Both the position numbers and the translations under genes were made by a program. A stretch of DNA of 64,000 nucleotides from Marinobacterium rhizophilum DSM 18822 (GTDB lineage: Bacteria > Pseudomonadota > Gammaproteobacteria > Pseudomonadales > Balneatricaceae), in NCBI RefSeq assembly GCF_000378045.1, contig NZ_KB899090.1, forward strand, positions 1 to 64,000, read 5' to 3'. Of this stretch, positions 1 to 9,157 are shown one piece after another (position 1 is the stretch's first letter; each line of letters opens with the position of its first letter). A model generated the notes under the pieces. It was not told the origin of the DNA and did no database searches. It saw only the letters and a program-made list of their open reading frames with translations.

Positions 1-77
1 ATGAGGATCCGGACGCCTGGTCCGCTATACGTTTCGGCTTTGAAACCATCGTAAGAGCATTTTCCACCCGTTTGTGA
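1..77 (+). CDS. Possible C-terminal tail of an unidentified gene
   Basis: Frame 3 is open from the window edge to a TGA at 75-77 and encodes 24 residues (EDPDAWSAIRFGFE then TIVRAFSTRL). The composition looks coding, but the piece is too short to assign to a family. It could be the end of an upstream gene or chance. I do not recognise it. Confidence 0.2.
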   Translation, partial: EDPDAWSAIRFGFETIVRAFSTRL

Positions 78-815
78 TGCGGCATGTCACCTACATTCAA
101 CGAAGCCTTTTTCGGTAGCAAAATTGAGCCTTCCCATCGGACGTTTGAAGCCTTCTAAAACAATTCCACCATCAAAAACTATAATAATCAGACGGTTATA
201 CCTACTACTCGGTAGATATCACTCGACCATTCCCTCATCTCAGCAAGTTCCAGAACGTCTCTCAGCCTTGTATATATCGGGCCTTTCAGCTTTTCCTAAA
301 TTTCGTACTGTCGCACAAAATTTTACTCCATCTGTCACTTTGGTTGGTCTGGTATCTCTACCTGATCGAAGACACTGAGGGGCCCTGTCTCATCATTGGT
401 GCATGGTTCGGTCGCCTCCCGCAACGTCGCCTTCCTGGCACACTGACCCCACACCTACCTTCACAGATACCGCTATCTGAGAACATTTACGCAACGCATC
501 ATTCAGGATCGCCTATAATCCAAGAGGCTGTCCAACAGGACTCATCAACCGACTGCGAAGCACCTGACTCTTTAACACCGAGAGGATCTGCTTTTTGTGC
601 TGTTTTACGTTAATTAGTATTCCTATGCACAAGTTAAATTCCAGTAGCCCGCCCGGGGGTCGGCAAATGCTGTGTAAACCGGCAATCTTGCCGATTTCTT
701 GCCTTAAAACACCGCAAAAACAAGCTCAAATCAGCCATATCGCACTACGGCCAGCGTTATCGCACAGCCTGTCAAACAGTTGAATCCGTGAGCAAACATG
801 ACGAGGGACACGTTG
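78..815. other. Intergenic region, no gene recognised
   Basis: The short frames here have no credible ribosome-binding site or recognisable protein. A small perfect hairpin, CGGCAA-TC-TTGCCG, lies near 680-693. GAGGG at 803-807 is the likely ribosome-binding site of the next gene. Nothing else stands out. Confidence 0.5.
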
Positions 816-1796
816 ATGCTCCACCAACTTATGTCGCTGCTTTCGCTTCCCTTCAGCCGCAACAAGCTCAGCATCCTGAACTACCACCAGGTTCTCGCCA
901 AACCGGATCCGCTACGTCCCTGGGAACCGGACAGGACCAAATTCGACTGGCATATGGCACTGCTCAGCCGCCATTTTCGGCCACTGCCGCTCATCGAAGC
1001 GCTAGACCGTATCGAGGACGGTACCCTGCCAGCACGGGCGGTCTGCGTAACCCTGGACGATGGCTACCTGAACAATCTTGAAGTGGCTCTGCCAATCCTG
1101 GATCGATACCAGATCCCGGCAACCGTGTTTGTCGCCACGGCCTTCAGTGGCGGTGACAACATGTGGAATGACCGGATCATCGATTTGCTCGCCAGCATGA
1201 AAACCGACACCATCGACCTGGAACCGGTGGGACTTGGGCGCTGCACCCTCAACAGCGTCACAACGCGGCGACAACTGGCCAACCAGATCATCAGCCAGCT
1301 CAAGTATCTTGCCTTTGAAGATAGGCTGAAAAAGGTAGACGAACTCTATGCGGTCAACGGCTCCATATCCGAAACGCGCAAGATGATGCGTCCCGTGGAG
1401 GTGGCCAAGCTTTCCCGAGCGGGCATCGAAATTGGCGGTCATACCCACAATCACCCTATTCTAAAGGGGATGACGCCGGACCAGCAGCGCGAGGAGATCG
1501 GTCGCAACAAGGCTCTACTGGAGGCATGGACGGGCAAGCCGGTGCTGGGGTTTGCCTATCCCAATGGCCGCTTCGGCAAGGATATGGACACGCAGAACCT
1601 CTCCATGATCAGGGCGCTGGGATTCCGATATGCCGTCTCCACCGACGCAGGCTATACCACCCGGGACTCCGACCGTTTTGCCCTCAGGCGCTTCACGCCC
1701 TGGGACGCCATTGCGCTGAAATTCCATGCCCGTATGCTTTTGAACCTGTGGGCCAACGCTGCTCCTGGCAGTGACGATCGGGCGAAAACTTTCTGA
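816..1796 (+). CDS. Polysaccharide deacetylase (NodB domain, CE4)
   Basis: About 326 residues. CE4 esterases remove N- or O-acetyl groups from polysaccharides using a metal held by Asp and His residues. TLDDGY (the Asp-Asp motif) lies about 80 residues in, and GHTHNHP, the H-x3-H metal ligands, is near residue 215. The closing AYPNG and ALRRF segments fit the family. I place the start at 816 because GAGGG lies 8 bases upstream; an in-frame ATG at 798 has a poorer site. No clear signal peptide, although the N-terminus is mildly hydrophobic. It probably trims the EPS. It differs from the XrtA-type deacetylase at 36.5 kb. Family confident, substrate unknown. Confidence 0.85.
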   Translation: MLHQLMSLLSLPFSRNKLSILNYHQVLAKPDPLRPWEPDRTKFDWHMALLSRHFRPLPLIEALDRIEDGTLPARAVCVTLDDGYLNNLEVALPILDRYQIPATVFVATAFSGGDNMWNDRIIDLLASMKTDTIDLEPVGLGRCTLNSVTTRRQLANQIISQLKYLAFEDRLKKVDELYAVNGSISETRKMMRPVEVAKLSRAGIEIGGHTHNHPILKGMTPDQQREEIGRNKALLEAWTGKPVLGFAYPNGRFGKDMDTQNLSMIRALGFRYAVSTDAGYTTRDSDRFALRRFTPWDAIALKFHARMLLNLWANAAPGSDDRAKTF

Positions 1797-1824
1797 GGCC
1801 ATCGACTAGAGCGGAAAAGCCTGG

Positions 1825-2016
1825 ATGCAATCCGGCTTCTGGGGCTGGCACGCCGCCAAACTCATGTCGATCGGAACCAAGCCAAAACGATTGGAATTCT
1901 ATAACAAGGTTAGAGCGAGAGTTACTGAAACCTTAGCACCAAAAATAAACTTCATTTTCGAAACAACAAAGCTGCCAAAACGCCGGCCAGAAAATACCTG
2001 CAACCACCAAGTTTAA
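1825..2016 (+). CDS. Possible small basic protein, unrecognised
   Basis: A 63-residue frame rich in Lys and Arg with an aromatic start (QSGFWGWHAAKLM). GGAAA lies about 8 bases before the ATG. It begins 28 bases after the deacetylase stop. The front half looks like real protein, while the last 20 residues are low-quality and run into AT-rich DNA. It may be the remnant of a larger gene. I recognise no family. Confidence 0.25.
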   Translation: MQSGFWGWHAAKLMSIGTKPKRLEFYNKVRARVTETLAPKINFIFETTKLPKRRPENTCNHQV

Positions 2017-2027
2017 AACATCAGAAC

Positions 2028-2684
2028 TCATTCAATAGAAACTTGCCGTTCCAAGAGCAAGGCTTTGAGTCCGGGAAGCGGATATTTTTTATCATATGCC
2101 TTTCTGGCGTGAAATTCAGCTTTTTTCACATCGCCTAACTTCAGGTAAGCCAGCCCAAGATTATAATGGACCTCAGCAGAATCCCGTATAGAAAGCGACT
2201 TCGTATAATTTTCTATCGAACTTTTGTAATCACCTTTCCCAAAAAGATAAATCCCATAGATTTGATAAACCTTGTAATCAGAAGGCTTAAATTGTATTGC
2301 CCTAATAAAAAAGCAATTTATTTTCTCTTGAATAAATGGGTCATTTTTAACATCGTCCAAATCACTATATTTTATGATGGTCATCAAGGCAGGATAATGA
2401 TTAGGAAATTTTTTCAAAGTATATCCAACATCTCCCATTATTGACCCAGTTTCTCCTTCCTTCCTTAAGTTTTTGACATTTTCTGTAAAGTGTCGTTTCT
2501 CAACCACTCCAAGCATTTTATTTCTTTGCTTCTCGTCAGCGTAATCGTATGGACCATATTTTTCAGAAAAAACATCTCCGCAGGATCCATGAGAGTATGT
2601 AGAAAGAACCATCACCCCAAAAAATAATGCAACCCTATTAGAAAATAAAAAACTTGCCAGAAAACTCTTTCTATTTAGCACCAT
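2028..2684 (-). CDS. Secreted TPR-repeat protein
   Basis: 218 residues. The start at 2684 is set by AAGGAG 6 bases upstream; a TTG two codons earlier is less likely. A hydrophobic stretch at residues 8-30 ending near SHGSCGD suggests export. The C-terminal third has TPR helices (Y-N-LGLAYLKLGDVKKAE pattern), which usually mediate protein contacts. The gene is markedly AT-rich compared with its neighbours, suggesting recent acquisition, and it stands alone. Partner and function unknown. Confidence 0.7.
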   Translation of the reverse strand: MVLNRKSFLASFLFSNRVALFFGVMVLSTYSHGSCGDVFSEKYGPYDYADEKQRNKMLGVVEKRHFTENVKNLRKEGETGSIMGDVGYTLKKFPNHYPALMTIIKYSDLDDVKNDPFIQEKINCFFIRAIQFKPSDYKVYQIYGIYLFGKGDYKSSIENYTKSLSIRDSAEVHYNLGLAYLKLGDVKKAEFHARKAYDKKYPLPGLKALLLERQVSIE

Positions 2685-2919
2685 AACCAACTCCTTATTT
2701 CCTAAAAAAACCGAGTGAGGTTACCCGTGCAGCTTGATCGTCATCAGCTAGCCCTCAAACTCTTTGCATAGAGCCCTGAGATCGTTCGCCGCACACCGCT
2801 GCACACCCCACCCGTTTTCGCCGGAAACCGCCGGTGAAAGCATGACCACTTTTGTCACACCGCCTCTCGATAGTTCAGAATAGACTCTCACAAACTATAA
2901 GCCAAAAATCCAGGCAGCA

Positions 2920-4392
2920 TCATTTCACCTTCTGACGGAAAAGCGAAAGGCCGGTGCGATAAAGAACGCCGGTCAAACTGAGCACCTCTTTCTTCATGGG
3001 GTGCTGGAGGACGAATACCCCGACCAACCAACCTGCACCAGCCAACACGCCACTGACCGCCAGAATGGAGAAGTGGTAGTCTGAAAGACCGTTGTCTATG
3101 GCATAAAAAACCGTCAGTGCCGGACCGAAGCAAGCACAGGGAACCAGCATCAGAGACGGAAAGACAGCCCTTATATGGCCTGAAAAGCTCAGCCCGAAGG
3201 TACGATACAGGGCTCGCTGCACGCAAAGGATCTCGGCCAGAGTGACAACGCCGAACAGCATCACCACGTCTTCCAGGCTCAGCCAGATGGAACTGAGCAA
3301 CACGAGCATCTGGACCCCCTGTATCGCTGATTCAACCGCCAGATTGCGTTTCACTTCGCCGGCGGCGATCAAAGACAGGCTGTAAAAGGTATAGGGCGTC
3401 AACAGCATCGCATAGACGCAGATCAGCGACGCCAGGGGTACCGAACGTTCCCACTGATAACCAAACAGGAACAGGATGAGAGGCTCGGCTAAAACCGCCA
3501 TAACCGCAAGGACCGGCGCCATGATAGCAACCAGGTAACTCATCGACAGGCTGTACAGCTCGGCGCCATCCGCGCCCTGCCTGATCTCGCTGGCGAAGGT
3601 CGGAAAATAGACCGTGCGCACCAACGCAACGACCCTTGCGATCAGCATCTTCTTCAGGCCGTTGGCCCGGCTGAAGACGGCCACATCGACGAATCCGAGG
3701 GTACGTCCCAGGATAAGGTCAGGCGCCCCGCTGCCCAATTCCCGGATAATAGAGGCCAGACTGGTCAGCGAGCCGAATTTGACCGCCTCTCCTATGCCCC
3801 GGACGGTCGGCCACATAAAGATTTCCCCGGGTCTGACACAGTTCAGCCACACGACCTTGAAGACGTGTGCAACCAGTGCTCCCCAGGCCATGCTCAGGTA
3901 GCTTTGCCCTGCATAGGCACAGCCGATGGTTACCAGAGTCTGCACCAGATTTGTAAGCCACATGTTAGTGGCCAGGTACTGAAACTGGAGGTCCCGTTGC
4001 ATCAGCGCCAGCAGCGGCGTACCGAACGGGAGGATAAGAAAATTAACGCAGAGAATGCCCAGAACCTCGGCGACGCCAGGATGGCCATAAAGAAGCGAAA
4101 GCGGCTCTCGGGCGATAAACAGGATAAGCGCCAGCAACCAGGAGGAATAGAGTGTAACCGAAAATGCCGCCCGGAACTCCTGCCGTCCCACCTCTTCGGC
4201 CTGTATCAGATACTGGGCAACACCAAAGTCACGGAAAATATGCGCCACACCTAGTACTGCCACCGATACAGAATAAATACCGATTTCCGTCGGCGTCAGC
4301 AGACGCGATACCACGATCACGCTGCCTAAACTGAGGGCGAAGGAGATGAAATGGGCCACGCCCATCCGGCTAAGATTTTTCCTGACAGCCAT
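2920..4392 (-). CDS. Wzx-like oligosaccharide flippase
   Basis: 490 residues with 12-14 hydrophobic segments along its length and the layout of the polysaccharide transporter (MATE-like) superfamily: an N-terminal region with SRLLTPTEIGIYSV and a central FSRANGLKKM segment. Such proteins flip undecaprenyl-diphosphate-linked repeat units across the inner membrane. It is the last gene of the long minus-strand operon, 43 bases after the glycosyltransferase. GAGG lies about 10 bases before the ATG. It is likely the flippase of this EPS pathway, since no other is present in the window. Confidence 0.88.
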   Translation of the reverse strand: MAVRKNLSRMGVAHFISFALSLGSVIVVSRLLTPTEIGIYSVSVAVLGVAHIFRDFGVAQYLIQAEEVGRQEFRAAFSVTLYSSWLLALILFIAREPLSLLYGHPGVAEVLGILCVNFLILPFGTPLLALMQRDLQFQYLATNMWLTNLVQTLVTIGCAYAGQSYLSMAWGALVAHVFKVVWLNCVRPGEIFMWPTVRGIGEAVKFGSLTSLASIIRELGSGAPDLILGRTLGFVDVAVFSRANGLKKMLIARVVALVRTVYFPTFASEIRQGADGAELYSLSMSYLVAIMAPVLAVMAVLAEPLILFLFGYQWERSVPLASLICVYAMLLTPYTFYSLSLIAAGEVKRNLAVESAIQGVQMLVLLSSIWLSLEDVVMLFGVVTLAEILCVQRALYRTFGLSFSGHIRAVFPSLMLVPCACFGPALTVFYAIDNGLSDYHFSILAVSGVLAGAGWLVGVFVLQHPMKKEVLSLTGVLYRTGLSLFRQKVK

Positions 4393-4435
4393 AGACTCTA
4401 TACCTCACTTCCGGGCCTGGCCAGGCAAGGAGCGC

Positions 4436-5440
4436 CTACGCACTGGATCTCACCTTGTTCATCATTACCCGTAAGAGATTGGGAACGAACATCAAGATGA
4501 AGGCTGGATCGCTCCAGGACGCCCGAAGTACCAGTCTCCAGTCGCATTTCTGTCCCGTTTTCAGCAAGTGAACAATGCTGGCAACCAGTGAGTGCCGGGT
4601 ATCCGTCAACTGCTTGACGACAAAGGCGCGGTGGTTATCCTCAAGCCTCAACTCTGCCAGAATGCACTTGGAAAGCTTGAGGTAGTTGGTCAGCAGCACC
4701 AACGATTCAGGGGTCCCCCACCCGGCACTGTCAAAGATATTGACGCCGCGCCCCTCATCAACAAGGACCCGTGCAGCGAAAGCCACCTTATCGGTCTTCT
4801 GGCTCAGCGCAAGCTTAAACAGCCGGTCCTGACCATTGAACAGCCGGGTACTGAACCTCAATTCCGGTGCAATCTCTAGTCGATACACCAGCGCTGATGT
4901 GCTGATGATGTTGCTTCGCTTGATAGCGTAGCTAAAAAAGTCACCAGAGAACGCATGCAATGGATGTTCGCTGCCCAGGGATGGGTGATTGGCGGGTACC
5001 AGGTCAAGCCCCTCTTCAGATTTCCACTCAAATCGAGTATCGGCGAAGCCGATTCGGCGGCTGTTGGCAAAAAAGAGGTCATACCCGTGTTGCATGGCAT
5101 TCATGGCGTGGAGCAGGAAATCCTCCCGCCAACAGTCGTCGGAATCGATGAAAGCCACATACCGGGTATCATGCGGCATATGGTCCAGGCCGTTGTTTCT
5201 GGCCGCCCCAGGGCCTGCATTTTCCTGCACGATAATGGTTAGTCTGCGATCGTTCGAATACAGATCGGCCAACTCTTCGCTGGCCGGAACAGGAGAAGCG
5301 TCGTCGACGACGATGACTTGGATACAGAAACCTCCCTGCTGATAAAATATAGACTCAACACACTTCCTCAACAGCCCCCTCTCGTTCTGATAGTAGGGTA
5401 TGACAACGCTTATCAGCTGAGAAAAATCTAAATTCTCCAT
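4436..5440 (-). CDS. Family 2 glycosyltransferase
   Basis: About 334 residues. The N-terminus has the GT-A start ISVVIPYYQNERGLL, then VIVVDDASP and the DSDD metal/nucleotide-sugar motif (YVAFIDSDDCWRED), all typical of GT2. The ATG at 5440 is preferred; GTG codons just upstream are possible. It sits between the ligase-like and flippase genes and is co-transcribed with them. It likely adds one sugar to the lipid-linked repeat unit in the cytoplasm. Donor and acceptor cannot be told from sequence. Confidence 0.88.
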   Translation of the reverse strand: MENLDFSQLISVVIPYYQNERGLLRKCVESIFYQQGGFCIQVIVVDDASPVPASEELADLYSNDRRLTIIVQENAGPGAARNNGLDHMPHDTRYVAFIDSDDCWREDFLLHAMNAMQHGYDLFFANSRRIGFADTRFEWKSEEGLDLVPANHPSLGSEHPLHAFSGDFFSYAIKRSNIISTSALVYRLEIAPELRFSTRLFNGQDRLFKLALSQKTDKVAFAARVLVDEGRGVNIFDSAGWGTPESLVLLTNYLKLSKCILAELRLEDNHRAFVVKQLTDTRHSLVASIVHLLKTGQKCDWRLVLRASWSDPAFILMFVPNLLRVMMNKVRSSA

Positions 5441-5474
5441 ACATACCACCACCCATTTAATTCGTCACTTTTAC

Positions 5475-6776
5475 TCAAACACCGTGTCTGCAGGCTAGAT
5501 TTCGCTCCTCTTCAATAACGTTGATCTTCGCAAGCTCCTTTTGCACGATGACATAAACCGAGGTAATTGTAATCACGAAATGATAAGGCAAGTCAAAGTA
5601 TGCTAGTGACAAAAAAGCTCCGCCTACAAGGTAGGCGACCAAAGAAACCTGAAGATAACGGCAAAGCAACCCTGCCCACTTAAGCGACTCTATATTTTTT
5701 GTTATTTTAATTACCTTATTAGAAAGTCTCCAGGCGCAAAAAAACACCATCAGATAGCTGATAAACGCCATCCAGCCGTGTTTACCTAGAACCTGTATAT
5801 AGTTACTATGAAATGCAACAAAATCATTTGGATTTGGAGCATAAATAATGAAATTACTTGGCGTCTCAGCATTAAAACCTTGTGAAAAAGGATGTGAAAA
5901 GGACATATTTATACCTGCTCGCCATGCATTCAACCGACTTGCAGAGGAACCATCTCTTACTTCTCCGGCCTCTTCATCTACAATTATCGTACCCATTCTC
6001 TGATGCCAGTGCGCTGGCATAAAGGTATAAACAGCGGGCAGCAAAGCAAGAAGAATCACAAACGCAATGAGTTTCTTATTGGTTTTTGCCAATAAAAACA
6101 TAGTACATGCGATCACTGCAAGAAAAGCTCCCCGAGATTGAGACCCAAAAACCGCCACAACGATCAACAACGCACACAGTAAAAATATATATTTAAGGCG
6201 TTTATCAGACTGGATAGCACTGAAGTATACAAATACAGGAGCCACCATCAGATTGGTAACGGCCATCGCGTTATTTTCTTCAAAGAAGCTTGCACTCGGG
6301 CCATAAACACGGAACTCTCCTCCGGTAACAATTGTAAAAACACCACCTTTAATTCCGTAAAAACCTATACTCAACGCAACCACAAGCAAAGCCAACTCGA
6401 TTCTTTTTCTGGAGGTCAGCATCGTGAGTATGATCAGTGTAAAAAACTGAACTTTAAAAACTTTCAAAGCCAGTTCATTCACAAACGGTGTTTTGTCGTG
6501 AAGAAGCCAAGATAAAAATACCATGATATAAAATAAAAACAACCAAACAATAGGTTTTTCTAGAGGTATTTTTTTCGGCTCATTACTCAAAAAAAATGCA
6601 AAAATAGTAGAAACGCCGACCAGCATCGCCACTGGAAATTCAAACATAAAACCCCAGGTGTGACGTTGTGGCAGCATGTAACTTACCCAACACCACATAA
6701 GCACCCCGAAAAATGGACGCCTTAATATCAGAGGTATCGAACCAATGATAATTATAAAAAGGATGATATCGCGCAC
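5475..6776 (-). CDS. O-antigen-ligase-like protein, exosortase A-associated
   Basis: 433 residues with about ten membrane segments, a Wzy/WaaL-type architecture, and a large periplasmic loop near residues 260-330. It resembles the putative O-glycosylation ligase family found with exosortase A (N-terminal RRPFFGVLMWCWVSYMLPQ, later GGEFRVYGPSASFFEENN and SQSRGAF). Its role would be polymerising or transferring glycan in the periplasm, possibly onto PEP-CTERM proteins; that is inference. The start is GTG with GGAGA about 7 bases upstream. The gene is AT-rich relative to the rest of the operon. Confidence 0.82.
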   Translation of the reverse strand: MRDIILFIIIIGSIPLILRRPFFGVLMWCWVSYMLPQRHTWGFMFEFPVAMLVGVSTIFAFFLSNEPKKIPLEKPIVWLFLFYIMVFLSWLLHDKTPFVNELALKVFKVQFFTLIILTMLTSRKRIELALLVVALSIGFYGIKGGVFTIVTGGEFRVYGPSASFFEENNAMAVTNLMVAPVFVYFSAIQSDKRLKYIFLLCALLIVVAVFGSQSRGAFLAVIACTMFLLAKTNKKLIAFVILLALLPAVYTFMPAHWHQRMGTIIVDEEAGEVRDGSSASRLNAWRAGINMSFSHPFSQGFNAETPSNFIIYAPNPNDFVAFHSNYIQVLGKHGWMAFISYLMVFFCAWRLSNKVIKITKNIESLKWAGLLCRYLQVSLVAYLVGGAFLSLAYFDLPYHFVITITSVYVIVQKELAKINVIEEERNLACRHGV

Positions 6777-6801
6777 AAATATTTCTCCATGATGCGTATT
6801 G

Positions 6802-9066
6802 TCAACTCACCTCAGCTATTTTTATTCTAAAAATTTTTTTAATCTTGGAAAGTTCATTAATTAACAAAACAACCAGTCCTGAAAAACTACGATGGTTAAC
6901 AATTTGAACCCCATAAAGACATCGACTCCGGTCCATCCACTCCATTTTAAAAGTATCCAGACCGGTTAGAAAATCTAGTTTTTCGACGTTATCTATTTTT
7001 ATTACTCGTTCGATCATTTTCGTCGTAAGCACTGTGCCAGGCGATAGGTCTTTGTAAGCCCGATCATAGGCAAGCTTATAAATATAGGCCGTACGATTTG
7101 CTACCACCCACAGTTGTACTGCGATAGCCTTACCATCGATGTCAAGAATACCTAACCGAAGGTTATTTTTTTTAGCGCACATCCGTGCAAAGCCATTAAT
7201 AAACTCTGGATAGGGCTCATCGTTCTTCCAACTATTTTCGTAAACTCCATGATAGTCTCTTAATTTTGATTCAATCGTTTCCAAATCAGTATAGATGGAG
7301 AGAGCCCACCCGCCCACAGCATCCAGTTTCTTAAATTTTCTCTTAATTGTATTAACCACACGCGATGGACGGCTTGAAATATAGACTTCAAAGTCCTTAC
7401 AACTATCATGGTAGAAGTTCTTGGTAAGAAAATAGTCGAACTTCGAAATTCTTATCCCGCTTACCTTGAGTATATCGTCCCTGGCTTCGCGACTGACAGG
7501 ATAAATATCAACCAGGTCCCACCCCCGCATTTCTTCCCACAGATACTTTAAGAAACAATTGTACGCGTCCTCTCTGCTGGTAAGGCTAGCGTCAATAACG
7601 ACGTCAAATATCGGAGAGTAGTAGTTTGATAACCCGGTGAGTTTCCATACCTTGACTCCATGAAAACGCGCTTTGTGACGCCACATCGGCAGTATTGCCA
7701 CCGCACGACCACAATCGTCTGTCAGGCACAGGAAGAACACGTCTCCCACACCGGTCGCAACGGTAGCGCTGAAGTTTTCAAACCAATCGCGTCCCAAAAA
7801 TATCGAATCCTGCTCCTTTTTCTCGAGCAGGCTCAGGAACCCCTTGGGCAGCACATCAATCCTTGGGTAACTTGACACCGCCTTTTCGGGAGGGGCTTCC
7901 TCCTGTTTTCCCATCACGCGCTTGACCAGGGAACGCGACATCCGATAGAGCGCCTTGCGCGAGCATCGCAGGAAAGGCTTGAGATCTCGCCAGCTGAAAA
8001 AGCTGAATACTGGACGTTTGGCGTCACTGCGGCCAGGTACAAAGCGACCAAGGTATTTGATGGGTCCGAATGCATCCCTTTCGCTGTCAAACCAGATTGT
8101 AGGCGTGTAATCACTCGTGCTGGCTGGAACGGCCTGTCCCGTCGAGGCGAGGTACTCGATTGCCGGCAGATCACAGCCCGCACGTATGCAAAGACCAATC
8201 CAAAAATCGGTACGCCCGACCGTAGGTTCTATGATCCAGTAGCGTCCGGCCTCATCCCTTTTGAATTCCAGCGACACCGGTCCGCACAACCCCAGGCCGT
8301 CAAAGAAGGTTGTTGTCAATTCACGCAGTTCAGGCATATCGACAGAAACCGCAACCGTGGTCTGCCCGAGCGCCGGTGGGTAGGATGCCAGCTTATTACC
8401 CTCAAAGCTGACCAGCGGGAGCCCATTATCCAGGTAGAGCGCACAGAAATAGAGGTCCTTGTCGGTACCGCTTACCCACTCCTGGACGAGAAAAGGATAG
8501 TCGCCGGAAAAATGCTCGACCACGGCGTCGAGTTCCGTGACCGAGGTGCACTTGATCGCCTTGAATCCAGACTGGGGGTTGGCAGGCTTGATGATAAAAG
8601 GTGGTTTCAGCGATGCGACCTGAGATGTCAGGTCATCTCCGGTTTCCAGCACCACGGAAGCCGGGTAGTTGAGGCCGACCTCCCTGCACCGACCCTCGAT
8701 ATTGCTCTTGAGCAGATATTTTTGGACCTGATCGACGCAACCTTCCCAACTGAGGATAAAATCCCCCCTGAGCCGGTCGATGTTGCTGGCAATTATGCGC
8801 ACATTGTTATCGTTGGAGGGAAATAGCACGATGTCACGCGATGCTGGTATCCGTTGTCGAAAAGCAAGCAGGTCATCGACCAGGGAGTTGTCCTTGATGT
8901 TTTCCACATAATGGATATGGGCGGAATTGGTCAGCGCCCCCGGTATCGCCGAATTGGCTTCAAAGGCGTGTACTTCGATTCCCAGGCGTTGCAATGAGCG
9001 TGCAATAGCCAGTCCGTGACTGCAAAGGCCTATTACCAGTGCGCAAGGTGCGCTCTGAGGAAACAT
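6802..9066 (-). CDS. ATP-grasp / CelD-BcsL acetyltransferase fusion
   Basis: 754 residues. Residues 1-360 form an ATP-grasp enzyme: Rossmann-like start VIGLCSHGLAIARSL, ATP-site FIIKPANPQSG near 157-167, the VQEW hinge near 194, and the metal-binding IIEPTVGR near 278-285. A linker at about 360-405 leads to a GNAT domain of the CelD/BcsL type to the end (KNFYHD; SRPSRVVNTIKRKFKK; YIYKLAYDRAYKDLSPG). The start at 9066 has CAGGAG 9 bases upstream; an open extension upstream would overlap the next gene and is rejected. The two domains suggest sequential ligation and acylation of a sugar or amino-acid decoration. The GNAT half is clearly more AT-rich than the ATP-grasp half. Confidence 0.82.
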   Translation of the reverse strand: MFPQSAPCALVIGLCSHGLAIARSLQRLGIEVHAFEANSAIPGALTNSAHIHYVENIKDNSLVDDLLAFRQRIPASRDIVLFPSNDNNVRIIASNIDRLRGDFILSWEGCVDQVQKYLLKSNIEGRCREVGLNYPASVVLETGDDLTSQVASLKPPFIIKPANPQSGFKAIKCTSVTELDAVVEHFSGDYPFLVQEWVSGTDKDLYFCALYLDNGLPLVSFEGNKLASYPPALGQTTVAVSVDMPELRELTTTFFDGLGLCGPVSLEFKRDEAGRYWIIEPTVGRTDFWIGLCIRAGCDLPAIEYLASTGQAVPASTSDYTPTIWFDSERDAFGPIKYLGRFVPGRSDAKRPVFSFFSWRDLKPFLRCSRKALYRMSRSLVKRVMGKQEEAPPEKAVSSYPRIDVLPKGFLSLLEKKEQDSIFLGRDWFENFSATVATGVGDVFFLCLTDDCGRAVAILPMWRHKARFHGVKVWKLTGLSNYYSPIFDVVIDASLTSREDAYNCFLKYLWEEMRGWDLVDIYPVSREARDDILKVSGIRISKFDYFLTKNFYHDSCKDFEVYISSRPSRVVNTIKRKFKKLDAVGGWALSIYTDLETIESKLRDYHGVYENSWKNDEPYPEFINGFARMCAKKNNLRLGILDIDGKAIAVQLWVVANRTAYIYKLAYDRAYKDLSPGTVLTTKMIERVIKIDNVEKLDFLTGLDTFKMEWMDRSRCLYGVQIVNHRSFSGLVVLLINELSKIKKIFRIKIAEVS

Positions 9067-9157
9067 TATCCCAACTCCTGCCGTGCACTTGCTTTGCTCA
9101 TAGCTTAGACCTTTGGCAATGCCGTCTTGTAAATGCCTACTTGAACCTGACCGCTGC

